Shown here piece after piece: positions 1 through 8,278 of a DNA stretch of 53,187 bases. The notes beneath the pieces are model-generated. The model did no database searches and was not told the DNA's origin. It was given only the letters and a program-made list of their open reading frames with translations. The stretch spans positions 1 through 53,187 of the forward strand of contig JANJTJ010000125.1 of the NCBI GenBank assembly GCA_024711145.1, in the 5' to 3' direction. The position numbers were made by a program, and so were the translations under genes. The stretch's first letter is position 1, and every line of letters begins with the position of its first letter. Source of the stretch: Balneolales bacterium (lineage in GTDB: Bacteria; Bacteroidota; Rhodothermia; Balneolales; HLUCCA01).

Positions 1-185
1 CCGCTGGGCGACACGAACAGGGGGTTGTTCCCATTGGTGCCGATCTGGGTCCAGCCGTTCTGCCCCACCAACTCGGCGTTGCCGGTATAAGTTGAGAAAT
101 CGGCCGACAGGTACGTGGTCTGGGCCGAAACGGCCATAGGCAGGGCCACCAGGGCGGCCGTAACAATTCGGTAACGTAGGTTCAT
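1..185 (-). CDS. Secreted protein, N-terminal fragment
   Basis: This is the first 61 codons of a minus-strand gene that runs off the left edge of the window. It is too short for the ORF track. Translation from the ATG gives MNLRYRIV followed by a hydrophobic stretch ending in MAVSAQ, a typical Sec signal peptide. The mature part starts with TTYLSADFSTYTGN, a beta-type surface-protein style. The function cannot be called from this fragment. It lies downstream of the amylase on the same strand, separated by a repeat block, so it is probably a separate transcription unit. A TAACTTGA element lies 37 nt upstream of the ATG. Confidence 0.75.
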   Translation of the reverse strand, partial: MNLRYRIVTAALVALPMAVSAQTTYLSADFSTYTGNAELVGQNGWTQIGTNGNNPLFVSPS

Positions 186-268
186 AAGAATCCGGTGGTT
201 AGGGTTTCTGGGAATGTTCCCCTCAAGTTAAAGAATCGCGATGCGTCCGGTATAGTGGATTTTGCGCC

Positions 269-452
269 TGCCGCTTCTGCCGAGTAAGCTCTCTCGAAGC
301 ACGTCTTACCGAGGTGCCGCTTCAGCCGAGTAAGCTCTCTCGAAGCACGTCTTACCGAGGTGCCGCTTCAGCCGCTTAAGCTCTCTCGAAGCTCGTCTTA
401 CCGAGGTGCCGCTTCAGCAGCTTAAGCCTTCACGAATCAGGCCTTACCGAGG
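269..452. repeat. Four tandem 46-bp repeats
   Basis: Four head-to-tail 46-bp units start at 269, 315, 361 and 407, each beginning TGCCGCTTC and ending CTTACCGAGG. Units 1 and 2 are almost identical and unit 4 is the most diverged. Units 1 and 2 contain short GTAAG...CTTAC inverted repeats. There are no spacers, so this is not a CRISPR array. A fifth partial unit forms the hairpin at 451-470. The block fills most of the 297-bp gap between the partial gene and the amylase; I see no gene in that gap. Confidence 0.9.
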
Positions 453-470
453 TGCGGCTTTAGCCGCACC
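451..470 (-). terminator. Hairpin downstream of amylase
   Basis: A perfect 9-bp inverted repeat, GGTGCGGCT-TT-AGCCGCACC, lies 13 nt past the amylase stop codon in the direction of transcription. It is very GC-rich but no U-run follows it on the minus strand, so it may act as a Rho-type or 3'-end stabilising stem rather than a classical intrinsic terminator. It also forms the last, partial copy of the 46-bp repeat. Confidence 0.45.
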
Positions 471-482
471 CCTTCAGCCCCC

Positions 483-3400
483 CTACTTCAGCAGCGTCAC
501 CCGCCGCACCGCTACCTCGCCCCCGCTCTCCAGCCGGATCAGGTAGATCCCGCTCGAGAGTCCGGCCCCGTCGAAGGTGACCGTGTGCGCCCCCACCGGC
601 ATCACACCGTCCACCAGCACCGCCACTTCCCGACCCAACAGGTCATACACCGCCAACCTGGTCTTACCGAAAACCGACAACTGATAACTGACAACCGTCG
701 AAGGATTGAAGGGGTTGGGATAGGCGGGATCGAGTTCGAAACTGTCCCCTGTCATCTGTCCGCTGTCCACCGACGTCACCACCGGCGTGCGGAAACTCCG
801 GCGCGGGCTCCAGGGCCCCCATCCGCCGTCGTTGCCGGCCCGCACGCGCCAGTAGTGGTTCCGGTTGGCCGCCAACCCCGAGGCTACGGTGCTGCTGTCG
901 TCCAGCACGCTGCGGAAGGCGTTGCTGCTGAAGGTGGTGAATACCGATACCTGCACCTCGTAGCGGTCGGCGCCGGCCACCGAATGCCAGTTGAGCACCA
1001 CGTTGATGCTGTCTGCGGTGGTGGCCTCGGTGGGACCCACTGTCACCGGCGCCACGGTGGGCGCAACGGGCACGGGTTCCGGCTCGGGATCCGGGTCGGG
1101 ATCGCCGGCACCACCCCGTACCGGCCACCACGTACTGTGAACGGTTTGTTCACGATTCGTGAAGTCCGCGGCGAAGCCGATGTTGCCGAAGGCATCGGCC
1201 GTGCCGGTGAGGTCGCCCGGTACCAGCACGTTGCTGAAATAGCCGGTGCTGCTCACCACGAAGGCGAACGCGCGCACCTCTCCCCCGTTCACGCCGATCA
1301 GGGTGCGGGGCAGGGCGATTTCCCAGCCTCCGTCGGTCTTCCTGAAGAAGAAGCGGGTCGCCCCTTCGGTGTTCACATTCCGTGAACTCAATTCACCATC
1401 CGTGAACATGACGTGCGACATGGCCGGTACACCGTTCTGCACCCCGAACAGGCTGAACAGGTGGTCGGCTTCGAAATCCAGCGTGAACCGGCCGTTGGCT
1501 CCGTTGCCGGCATTCAGATAGTGGCCGGCCCCGGCGATGCCGCCGATCGGTGTGCCGGCCGGCACACCCGGCGTTTCGCTGAAATCGAGCACCAGGCCCA
1601 GGCCGTCGGCATCGGTGAGGGGCATGGTGGCGTCCACGAACACGTAGAAGGTGTCGGGCGCGTCGGCGAAGCGGATGGCCCGCACGTCTTTGGCCGCCCC
1701 GAACCCGAAGTTGGTGTTCTGCTTGAGGGCCAGGGTACGGTACCGGCTTTCGGTGCGCTGCCCGTCCACCCGGAACGGATAGGCGGTGGTGGTGTCCTGC
1801 ACGGACCGGTACAGGCTCAGCTCGTTGTCGGTGGGGTCGCCGTCCAGGGTGTATTCGAGCCGGGAGTTCACAAATAGTGAATCGGTGTGTTCACTGAATG
1901 TGAACGAATCGAACCGCACCACTCGGCGGTCGCCCGCTTCGATGCGCGAAACCAGCACGCTGTCGCGGTATTGTTCACCGATTGTGAACACAATGTTCAC
2001 GTTTTGTGAACTGAACAGGCTCCGGTTCTCGATGGTGACTTCCGGAAACACGGTGTCGCCCACGCGCAGGTCTTCGCCGATGCCGCCGATGGCGGTCAGG
2101 CTGAGGTTGAAGGGGCTGGCCACGGTGTATTCCACGGGCACCCAGATGCCGTATTCCCCGGCCTTGGTTTCCAGATAGACGCGACCGTCGTTCTGCACCC
2201 GGCGGATTTCGCTATGGTTGCCGGTGATGTCTTTCAGGTCGCGCCCGGCCCAGAGCTGACTCGTAACCCACACCCCGATGCGGAAGCCGCTGTGTTTGTT
2301 GATGGCCACGATGAGGCCGGTGTTCTGCTCGCCCGCATCGTTGATGCCCAGGCGTTGGGCCACATACACATGCTTGGGATCTTCGGTGGCGTTGCCGGGC
2401 CAGAACGGGGCCTGCCATTTGCCGCTGGGGTCGGTGTAGGCGGTGAGGATGTGGGCCCCGCCGTGCACGAAGGCCTCGCGGATCTGCACCAGGCGGGTGA
2501 TGCGGTCGCGCAGGCCGTATTTGAAGTAGTCGCGCCACCAGACGGTGGCCGTGCCGGGGTGCGTGAGCATGTGGGCGTAGGCCAGGTGTTTGTGGTTCAC
2601 CACGGGCGAATGCCCCTCGATGCGCACGGTGTTGGTATGGTCCAACCGGTCGAAATCGTGGTTGTCCACAAAGGTGGCTATGCGCCGCCAATCCACTCCG
2701 CTCTGGGTCCACAGGCCGGTGCCGTGCCAGGCGCGGATGTCGTAGCTGTTGCCGGCGTCGCTCAGGGCCTTGTAGGCGAAGCGCTGGCTGAAATCGAACA
2801 CGGCGCCGTTCCGTTGGGTGCCCCCGATCTGGCCCAGGTAGGTTTTCAGCCGGTCCAGACTCCCGTCATACAATTCATGGACCGTGTATTTCCCGGCCAC
2901 CCCGGTCTGGTCCACGAAGCGTTTGAAATAGGCCGGATGCATCCCCTTCACGAAATCGAACCGGAACCCGTCGAACCCCACCTCTTCCACCATCCATCGG
3001 CCCCAGGCCATCAGCGAATCGCCCAGGGGCAGGTTGGAGCCGTCGCCGTTGTGCAGGGCGTTGTCGCCGCCGAACGAATTCACATACATCTGATGGAAGC
3101 CGGCCAATTGGCTGTCGCTGTAGAAATCGCCCGTATTGGACGGATTCCGGACCCCGTTCGGGAAGAAATACGCCGGACCCTGGCCCACCGGCCAGGCGAT
3201 GCGGCCCGACCCGTAGGTGAGCGGAAACGCCGTGTAGGTACTGTCGTTCCGTTTCACCGAATACCATTGGGCATAGGGATTGGGCTCCAGCAGGCCACCC
3301 GAGCGGTGGTTGAGCACCACATCGGCATAGACCTCCATGCCGCGCGATTTATAGGCCTGGATGGCCCGGTCGAGGCCGGCGCGGGTGCCGTAGCGGGTGG

Positions 3401-3734
3401 GAATCATGTTGCCCACGCCCGATGTCTGGTTGCCGGGACCCGAATCGTACTCGCCCAGGTCGTAATAGTCGTAGGGGGTATAGCCCACGTCGAAGGGTCC
3501 GCCGGCGCCTTTGGAGGGCGGCGGGAACCAGATGGCGTCGAACCCGGCGCGCTGGAGCAGGGGGGCGTAATGGGCGAGCGTATCGTACCAAACACCGCCG
3601 GGACTCACATCCCAGTAGAAGCCCTGCATCATGGTGCGGTCGGGTTGGGCGGCGGCGGGCGGGGTCCACCCAAGGGCCAGGAGTGCCGGCAGGGCGACCA
3701 GCAGGCGGAAGCGAAGTTGGAAGCGGGTACGCAT
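483..3734 (-). CDS. Secreted GH13 alpha-amylase with T9SS sorting tail
   Basis: Extracellular alpha-glucan hydrolase of 1083 aa. A signal peptide ends at about residue 29 (PPAAAQ). The GH13 TIM barrel follows, with region I DVVLNH (139-144), the nucleophile in GFRFDF (D260), the acid/base in VHELYD (E287) and the transition-state Asp in FVDNHD (D360). After the barrel come a CARDB-like beta-domain (about 550-650), a further beta-domain, a Pro/Glu/Asp-rich linker, a fibronectin-III-like domain (about 895-985) and a C-terminal type A sorting domain starting YPNPFNPST. The tail predicts T9SS export and surface attachment or release. A perfect LacI/cre-like palindrome sits 8 nt upstream of the ATG, suggesting sugar-responsive repression. 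Unusual palindromic half-site arrays lie within the region encoding the non-catalytic domains. Confidence 0.95.
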   Translation of the reverse strand: MRTRFQLRFRLLVALPALLALGWTPPAAAQPDRTMMQGFYWDVSPGGVWYDTLAHYAPLLQRAGFDAIWFPPPSKGAGGPFDVGYTPYDYYDLGEYDSGPGNQTSGVGNMIPTRYGTRAGLDRAIQAYKSRGMEVYADVVLNHRSGGLLEPNPYAQWYSVKRNDSTYTAFPLTYGSGRIAWPVGQGPAYFFPNGVRNPSNTGDFYSDSQLAGFHQMYVNSFGGDNALHNGDGSNLPLGDSLMAWGRWMVEEVGFDGFRFDFVKGMHPAYFKRFVDQTGVAGKYTVHELYDGSLDRLKTYLGQIGGTQRNGAVFDFSQRFAYKALSDAGNSYDIRAWHGTGLWTQSGVDWRRIATFVDNHDFDRLDHTNTVRIEGHSPVVNHKHLAYAHMLTHPGTATVWWRDYFKYGLRDRITRLVQIREAFVHGGAHILTAYTDPSGKWQAPFWPGNATEDPKHVYVAQRLGINDAGEQNTGLIVAINKHSGFRIGVWVTSQLWAGRDLKDITGNHSEIRRVQNDGRVYLETKAGEYGIWVPVEYTVASPFNLSLTAIGGIGEDLRVGDTVFPEVTIENRSLFSSQNVNIVFTIGEQYRDSVLVSRIEAGDRRVVRFDSFTFSEHTDSLFVNSRLEYTLDGDPTDNELSLYRSVQDTTTAYPFRVDGQRTESRYRTLALKQNTNFGFGAAKDVRAIRFADAPDTFYVFVDATMPLTDADGLGLVLDFSETPGVPAGTPIGGIAGAGHYLNAGNGANGRFTLDFEADHLFSLFGVQNGVPAMSHVMFTDGELSSRNVNTEGATRFFFRKTDGGWEIALPRTLIGVNGGEVRAFAFVVSSTGYFSNVLVPGDLTGTADAFGNIGFAADFTNREQTVHSTWWPVRGGAGDPDPDPEPEPVPVAPTVAPVTVGPTEATTADSINVVLNWHSVAGADRYEVQVSVFTTFSSNAFRSVLDDSSTVASGLAANRNHYWRVRAGNDGGWGPWSPRRSFRTPVVTSVDSGQMTGDSFELDPAYPNPFNPSTVVSYQLSVFGKTRLAVYDLLGREVAVLVDGVMPVGAHTVTFDGAGLSSGIYLIRLESGGEVAVRRVTLLK
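1137..1164. repeat. GTGAAC/GTTCAC half-site array 1 (in amylase gene)
   Basis: Three alternating half-sites start exactly 11 bp apart: GTGAAC at 1137, GTTCAC at 1148 and GTGAAG at 1159, each separated by 5 unrelated bases. The block is more AT-rich than the surrounding coding sequence. Confidence 0.85.
1371..1407. repeat. GTTCAC-N5-GTGAAC array 2 (in amylase gene)
   Basis: Two 17-bp palindromes side by side: GTTCAC-N5-GTGAAC at 1371-1387 and ATTCAC-N5-GTGAAC at 1391-1407. Their centres are 20 bp apart. In the amylase reading frame one copy reads as S-R-N-V-N and the other as F-T-D-G-E, so the conservation is at the DNA or RNA level, not the peptide level. Confidence 0.88.
1866..1905. repeat. 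GTTCAC-N5-GTGAAC array 3 (in amylase gene)
   Basis: Two palindromes: GTTCAC-N5-GTGAAT at 1866-1882 and GTTCAC-N5-GTGAAC at 1889-1905, with centres 23 bp apart. As in array 2, the two copies are read in different codon phases (S-L-F-V-N and F-T-F-S-E). Confidence 0.88.
1973..2011. repeat. GTTCAC-N5-GTGAAC array 4 (in amylase gene)
   Basis: Two perfect palindromes at 1973-1989 and 1995-2011. The spacer between them is also 5 bp, so four half-sites start at 1973, 1984, 1995 and 2006 with an exact 11-bp period and alternating orientation. This is the most regular of the four arrays. Confidence 0.9.
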
Positions 3735-3742
3735 CGGGGGAA

Positions 3743-3756
3743 TGTAAGCGCTTACA
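3743..3756. promoter_or_regulatory. LacI-family / cre-like operator of amylase
   Basis: TGTAAGCGCTTACA is a perfect 14-bp palindrome that matches the Gram-positive cre consensus TGWAARCGYTWWCA at every position and the CG-centred style of LacI/GalR operators. It ends 8 nt before the amylase ATG, where a bound repressor would block transcription or initiation. No LacI-family regulator is encoded in the window, so the cognate protein is unknown. Confidence 0.75.
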
Positions 3757-3829
3757 GTCGAACGGGCAACGGCTGTCGGCTGACCCCGGGCCCCAGCACG
3801 GGGTTTACGGCGGAGCCGGGTGCTAACTT

Positions 3830-3872
3830 ACCCAACCACCCACCACCAACCACCAACCACCCACCACCCACC
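3830..3872. repeat. A/C-only low-complexity tract before the YfiT-like gene
   Basis: Forty-three bases of only A and C, built from CCACC and CCAA units, run directly into the ATG at 3873. The complementary strand is a G/T tract with repeated GGTGGG. It leaves no Shine-Dalgarno sequence. A weak TAACTTAC element precedes it at 3824. The rest of the 3757-3829 gap shows nothing recognisable. Confidence 0.8.
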
Positions 3873-4316
3873 ATGATCACCGACATCGAAACCTTGCCTG
3901 CGCAACTGCGGGCCGCCATCGAAGCCCTGCCCCCCGGCGCCCTCGACCAGCCGTATCGTCCGGGCGGATGGACCCGCCGCCAGGTGGTGCATCATCTGGC
4001 CGATTCCCACATGAACGCCTACATGCGGTTCAAACTGGCCCTCACCGAAGACAATCCGGTCATCAAGCCATACGACCAGAATGCCTGGGCGGCCACCGCC
4101 GACGCCGGCGCCGGCAGCGACATCGAAGCCTCCCTGAAACTCCTCGAAGGGCTGCACGAGCGCTGGGTACGGCTGCTCCGGTCCATGACCGAAGCCGATT
4201 TCCAACGCACCTTCACCCACCCCGAGCACGGCCGCACCTTCACCCTGGCCTACACCCTGGAGCAATACGCCAACCACGGCAAAAAGCACCTGGGCCATAT
4301 TGCGGGTAACGGGTAA
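3873..4316 (+). CDS. YfiT/BstA-like DinB-fold metal-dependent protein
   Basis: 147 aa. The track's 700-aa ORF is a false upstream extension across the amylase; the ATG at 3873 opens the conserved family start MITDIETLP. The sequence GGWTRRQVVHHLADSHMN and the late HGKKHLGH supply the metal-binding histidines of the DinB four-helix fold. The stretch RFKLALTEDNPVIKPYD closely resembles the YfiT group, called putative metal-dependent hydrolases or bacillithiol S-transferases in Firmicutes. Whether this organism makes bacillithiol is not shown here. The stop codon lies inside a GGGTAAC tandem repeat, so the last residues are repeat-encoded. Confidence 0.85.
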   Translation: MITDIETLPAQLRAAIEALPPGALDQPYRPGGWTRRQVVHHLADSHMNAYMRFKLALTEDNPVIKPYDQNAWAATADAGAGSDIEASLKLLEGLHERWVRLLRSMTEADFQRTFTHPEHGRTFTLAYTLEQYANHGKKHLGHIAGNG

Positions 4317-4345
4317 CGGGTAACGGGATACGGGATACGGGATAC
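4304..4345. repeat. GGGTAAC/GGGATAC 7-bp tandem repeat
   Basis: Six 7-bp units: three GGGTAAC followed by three GGGATAC, then a partial GGATAC. The first units overlap the end and stop codon of the YfiT-like gene. GGG every 7 bp fits the canonical G-quadruplex pattern on the plus strand. Confidence 0.9.
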
Positions 4346-4349
4346 GGAT

Positions 4350-4413
4350 ACCCACAGACCCATAGTCCCAAAGTCCCATAGTCCCATAGACCCATAGACC
4401 CATAGACCCAAAG
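4350..4413. repeat. 8 x 8-bp (A/T)CCCATAG array, locus A
   Basis: Eight consecutive 8-bp units of form (A/T)CCCA(T/A/C)AG fill exactly 64 bp and stop 2 nt before the GTG start of the next gene. The minus strand reads GGG-N5-GGG throughout, a canonical G-quadruplex motif. The same unit occurs at 16185-16248 (inverted) and 42674-42713. Confidence 0.92.
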
Positions 4414-4415
4414 AC

Positions 4416-5564
4416 GTGGATTTCCAACTCATCAGCTCCCACCTCCACCTCAGCCCCGCCGAGTTCGCGCTCCGGTTTCCGGGCAAGCGTGCCGAGGCCG
4501 AACTGCTGGATTGCTACCGGCGCGCGCCGGCCAAGTACCCCACCTGGCACGGCGAGGGGTTGCTGTACACCCGGTTGGCCCTGGAGCAGAGCTCGGGAGA
4601 GGCGGCCGCCCGGTGGAAAGCCGATTATCTGGGAAACGGGAAGCGGTTGATCGATCTGACCGGTGGCTTGGGCATCGACACCTTCGCCTTTTCGCAGCGG
4701 TTCGCCGAAGTATGGCATGTGGAACGGGACCCAGCCGTTACCGACATGGCCCGACACAACCACCGGGTGATGGGCTGCGAAGGCATCCGGTACCTGACCG
4801 GTAGCGCCGAAGACGTGCTGGACCGCCTGCCCGATGCCGATGCCGTCTATCTGGACCCTTCGCGTAGGCCGGGCGGGGCGCGCACGCTCCGGCTGAGCGC
4901 GTACGAACCCGATCCCGTGGCGCTGGTGCCCCGCCTGCTCGACCGCTGGCCCGAGGTATTGCTGAAGGTATCGCCCATGACCGACCCCGCCGAGGCCGCC
5001 CGCTTGCTGCCCGGGCTGGACGACGTGGTGGCCGTGTCGGTGGCGGGCGAGGTAAAGGAGCTGCTGCTGCGCCTGCGGCGCGGTAGGGCGGGCGCCCCCG
5101 GGTACCGTGCCGTAGGCTTGCGCCCCGATGGCGCCCGCCTGTTCGAGCGGGTGGCGGCCGGGCCGCCACCCGCTCGGCAGGCTCCGCCGGCGGATGCGCC
5201 CATGGCGGTGCTGGTGTCGGGCACGGCGGCTTCAGACCGCTACATCCTGCTGCCCGATGCCGCTTTGCGGAAGTTGGGCCTGGGCGCCGACGAACTGCAT
5301 GCCGCCGGCGCCGAGGTGATGGATCCCACCGGCGGTGTGGGTCTGGCGGCCGCGGCGCCCGCCGGGTTCGCCGGCCGCGTGCTGCCCCTGCGCTACCGCC
5401 TGCCCTGGAAACCCAAGGAGGTGGCCAAGCGCCTGAAAACCGACGGCATCCGCGCCGTGCAGGTGCTCCCCAAGGGCGTACCCCTGGGCGAAGCCGAGGT
5501 ACTCAAGACCCTCGGCCTGCGCCACGGAGACGACGCCTGGCTGGTACCTACGCGCCTGCCCTAG
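4416..5564 (+). CDS. Class I SAM-dependent methyltransferase, THUMP-like (PG_1098 type)
   Basis: 382 aa. An N-terminal helical segment is followed by a Rossmann methyltransferase core: SAM loop [13 protein letters not shown] at about residues 78-90 and YLDPSRR at about 144-150, where the DPSRR replaces the usual DPPY. The C-terminal third (from about 290) matches the THUMP-like and ferredoxin-like domains of the Bacteroidota family typified by PG_1098. The family is thought to modify RNA, but the target is unknown. GTG is the start because the octamer array ends directly before it; there is no Shine-Dalgarno sequence. Its TAG stop shares the bases CTAG with the opposing ppdK stop. Confidence 0.85.
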   Translation: MDFQLISSHLHLSPAEFALRFPGKRAEAELLDCYRRAPAKYPTWHGEGLLYTRLALEQSSGEAAARWKADYLGNGKRLIDLTGGLGIDTFAFSQRFAEVWHVERDPAVTDMARHNHRVMGCEGIRYLTGSAEDVLDRLPDADAVYLDPSRRPGGARTLRLSAYEPDPVALVPRLLDRWPEVLLKVSPMTDPAEAARLLPGLDDVVAVSVAGEVKELLLRLRRGRAGAPGYRAVGLRPDGARLFERVAAGPPPARQAPPADAPMAVLVSGTAASDRYILLPDAALRKLGLGADELHAAGAEVMDPTGGVGLAAAAPAGFAGRVLPLRYRLPWKPKEVAKRLKTDGIRAVQVLPKGVPLGEAEVLKTLGLRHGDDAWLVPTRLP

Positions 5565-8215
5565 GCCGGCTCGCGCACACCGTATTCCAGCTCGGCCTGG
5601 GCCGCCGCCAACCGGGCTATGGGCACCCGGAAGGGGCTGCAGGAGACGTAATCGAGTCCGGTGCGGTAGCAGAAGGCGATGGAATGCGGGTCTCCGCCGT
5701 GCTCGCCGCAGATGCCCACATGCAAATCCGGATTCGCTGAGCGCCCCGCCACAGTGGCCATTTCCACCAATTTGCCCACCCCTTCGGTATCGAGCACCTG
5801 GAACGGGTCAACCGGCAGGATCTTGCCGCTCAGGTAGGGTACCAGGAACTTGCCGGCATCGTCGCGCGAGTATCCGAAGGTCATCTGCGTGAGGTCGTTG
5901 GTGCCGAAACTGAAGAAATCGGCCTCCTGGGCGATGCGGTCGGCCACCAGGGCGGCACGGGGCACCTCGATCATGGTTCCGACGAGGTAGGGCGGCAATG
6001 GACCCACCGTGCGTTCCACATCGGCCGCCACGGCGCGCACCCGGGCGGCCTGGTGGCGGAATTCGGTTTCGAGGCCGACCAAGGGCACCATGATCTCGGG
6101 CCGCACATCCACCCCTTCGGCGAACAGCTCGGCGGCCGACTCGAGAATGGCCCGCGCCTGCATGTCGGTGATTTCGGGATGCGTGATGCCCAGCCGGCAC
6201 CCGCGGTGACCCAGCATGGGGTTGAATTCGTGCAACTGCATCACCTTGGTGCGCAGGGTCTTGGCCGGCACATCCAGGTCGTGAGCCACATGGATGATCT
6301 CCTCGTCGGTATGCGGCAGGAATTCGTGCAAGGGCGGGTCGAGCAGGCGGATGGTGACCGGCAACCCTTCCATGGCTCGGAATATGCCCTTGAAATCCGC
6401 TTTCTGGAAGGGCAGCAGCACGTCCAGCGAGGCTTTCCGCTCGTCGGGCGAATCGGCCAGGATCATGCGGCGGATGGCGGATATGCGCTCCTCCCCGAAG
6501 AACATGTGCTCGGTGCGGGTGAGGCCGATGCCGGTGGCCCCGTATTCGCGGGCTTTGAGGGCGTCGGCCGGGGTATCGGCGTTGGCCCGTACCTGCAAGG
6601 TGCGGTGGCTGTCCACCCATCCCATGAAGGTGTGGTAGGTGGCATCGAAACTGGGCGACGTGAGGCGTTTCTTGCCGGCGATCACCCGGCCGCTGGTCCC
6701 ATCGATGGAGATCCACTCCCCTTCCTTGATGGTGCGGTCGCCATTGGTGAACTGGCGTTTGCGGTAATTGATGACGATGTCGCCGCAACCGGCCACGCAG
6801 GGTTTGCCCCAACCCCGGGCCACCACGGCGGCGTGGGAGGTCATGCCGCCCCGGGAGGTGAGGATGCCCTCGGCGGCGCTCATGCCGCCCACGTCTTCGG
6901 GCGAGGTCTCCACCCGCACCAGGACCACGGGTTCCCCTTTGGCACGGGCTTTTTCGGCATCTTCCGAATGGAAGACCACCCGGCCCACCGCCGCCCCGGG
7001 CGATGCCGGCAGCCCGGTGCCGAGCACGTCGGCGGGAGCCACGTCGCTGTCGTCCAATTGCGGGTGCAGCAGTTGGTCCAGATGGGGCGGTTCCACCAGC
7101 TTGGCCACGGCTTCGGCTTCGGTCACGGTGCCTTCCCGCACCAGGTCCACCGCGATGCGCAAGGCGGCCGGACCCGTCCGTTTGCCGCTGCGGGTCTGCA
7201 GCAGGTACAAGGTTCCGTTCTGGATGGTGAATTCGATGTCCTGCATGTTCCGGTAATGCTGCTCCAGCCGCCGGGTGAGCACCAGCAATTCGGCGTGGCT
7301 TTCGGGCATGAGGTCGGCCAGGCGGGCGATGGGCTCGGGCGTGCGCAACCCGGCCACCACGTCTTCCCCCTGGGCGTTCACCAGAAACTCGCCATAGAGC
7401 ACCGGCTCGCCGGTGCTCGGGTTCCGCGTGAAGCAGACCCCGGTGGCGCTGCCGGCACCCAGGTTGCCGAACACCATGGCCTGCACGTTCACGGCGGTGC
7501 CGGCCAACCCGAAGATCTTGTTGATCTGGCGGTACTTGATGGCACGGCCGCTGTTCCAGGATTTGAAGACGGCTTCGATGGAGAAATGGAGCTGCTCCCA
7601 GGGATCTTCGGGGAACATGAACCCGGTATGCTGCCGGTACACGGCTTTGTAGCGGTCGGTGAGTTCGCGCAGGTCCTCGGCCGTGAGGTCGGCGTCGGAC
7701 GCCGCCCCCCGCTCTTGCTTGAGGGCGTGCATCACGTCTTCGAAATACTCGTGCGGTACGCCCATCACCACGTCTCCGAAGAGATCGATGAACCGGCGGT
7801 AACTGTCGTACACGAAACGGTCGTCGCCGGTCTCGGCCACCAGCCCTTCGGCCACGTCGTCGTTGATGCCCAGATTGAGCACGGTGTCCATCATGCCGGG
7901 CATGCTGAGGGCGGCACCCGACCGCACCGATACCAGCAGGGGCCGGTCGGGGTCGCCGAACCGGCGGCCGGTTTCGGCCTCGAGGGCCCGCATGGCCGCC
8001 CGAACCTGGGCGTGCAGGCCGTCGGGCCATTTGCCACCGCTGTCCAGGAATCGGGCGCAGGCCTCGGTGGTGCAGGTGAAGCCGGGCGGCACCGGCAATC
8101 CGATGGCACTCATTTCGGCCAGGTTGGCACCCTTTCCGCCAAGCAGGGTTTTGAGACTGCGGTCGCCGTCGGTGTGGGTCCGCCCGAAGGCGTACACCCA
8201 TTTGATGTCGTTCAT
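5561..8215 (-). CDS. ppdK: Pyruvate, phosphate dikinase
   Basis: Cytosolic enzyme interconverting pyruvate + ATP + Pi with phosphoenolpyruvate + AMP + PPi, used in gluconeogenesis or PPi-dependent glycolysis. The 884-aa length is normal. It starts with the ATP-grasp segment ([12 protein letters not shown]). The central phospho-carrier histidine lies in [13 protein letters not shown] (about residue 459). The C-terminal PEP/pyruvate barrel ends with [16 protein letters not shown] and the catalytic cysteine in GICGEHGG (about 834). It lies 63 bp downstream of the AAA ATPase gene on the same strand, so it could be the last gene of that operon or have its own promoter. I saw no clear promoter or terminator in the gap. 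Confidence 0.97.
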   Translation of the reverse strand: MNDIKWVYAFGRTHTDGDRSLKTLLGGKGANLAEMSAIGLPVPPGFTCTTEACARFLDSGGKWPDGLHAQVRAAMRALEAETGRRFGDPDRPLLVSVRSGAALSMPGMMDTVLNLGINDDVAEGLVAETGDDRFVYDSYRRFIDLFGDVVMGVPHEYFEDVMHALKQERGAASDADLTAEDLRELTDRYKAVYRQHTGFMFPEDPWEQLHFSIEAVFKSWNSGRAIKYRQINKIFGLAGTAVNVQAMVFGNLGAGSATGVCFTRNPSTGEPVLYGEFLVNAQGEDVVAGLRTPEPIARLADLMPESHAELLVLTRRLEQHYRNMQDIEFTIQNGTLYLLQTRSGKRTGPAALRIAVDLVREGTVTEAEAVAKLVEPPHLDQLLHPQLDDSDVAPADVLGTGLPASPGAAVGRVVFHSEDAEKARAKGEPVVLVRVETSPEDVGGMSAAEGILTSRGGMTSHAAVVARGWGKPCVAGCGDIVINYRKRQFTNGDRTIKEGEWISIDGTSGRVIAGKKRLTSPSFDATYHTFMGWVDSHRTLQVRANADTPADALKAREYGATGIGLTRTEHMFFGEERISAIRRMILADSPDERKASLDVLLPFQKADFKGIFRAMEGLPVTIRLLDPPLHEFLPHTDEEIIHVAHDLDVPAKTLRTKVMQLHEFNPMLGHRGCRLGITHPEITDMQARAILESAAELFAEGVDVRPEIMVPLVGLETEFRHQAARVRAVAADVERTVGPLPPYLVGTMIEVPRAALVADRIAQEADFFSFGTNDLTQMTFGYSRDDAGKFLVPYLSGKILPVDPFQVLDTEGVGKLVEMATVAGRSANPDLHVGICGEHGGDPHSIAFCYRTGLDYVSCSPFRVPIARLAAAQAELEYGVREPA

Positions 8216-8278
8216 GATGGAAACTTCCCCATTTCCATTGAACGCATCTTGCCTACCTATGTACGGCTGTTGCCGCCT

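Noticed and set aside
269-452. CRISPR array
   Set aside because: The 46-bp units are contiguous without spacers and there are no cas genes.
2214-3872. Upstream extension of the YfiT-like gene to 2214
   Set aside because: The extension is antisense to the amylase catalytic domain; homology begins at the ATG at 3873.
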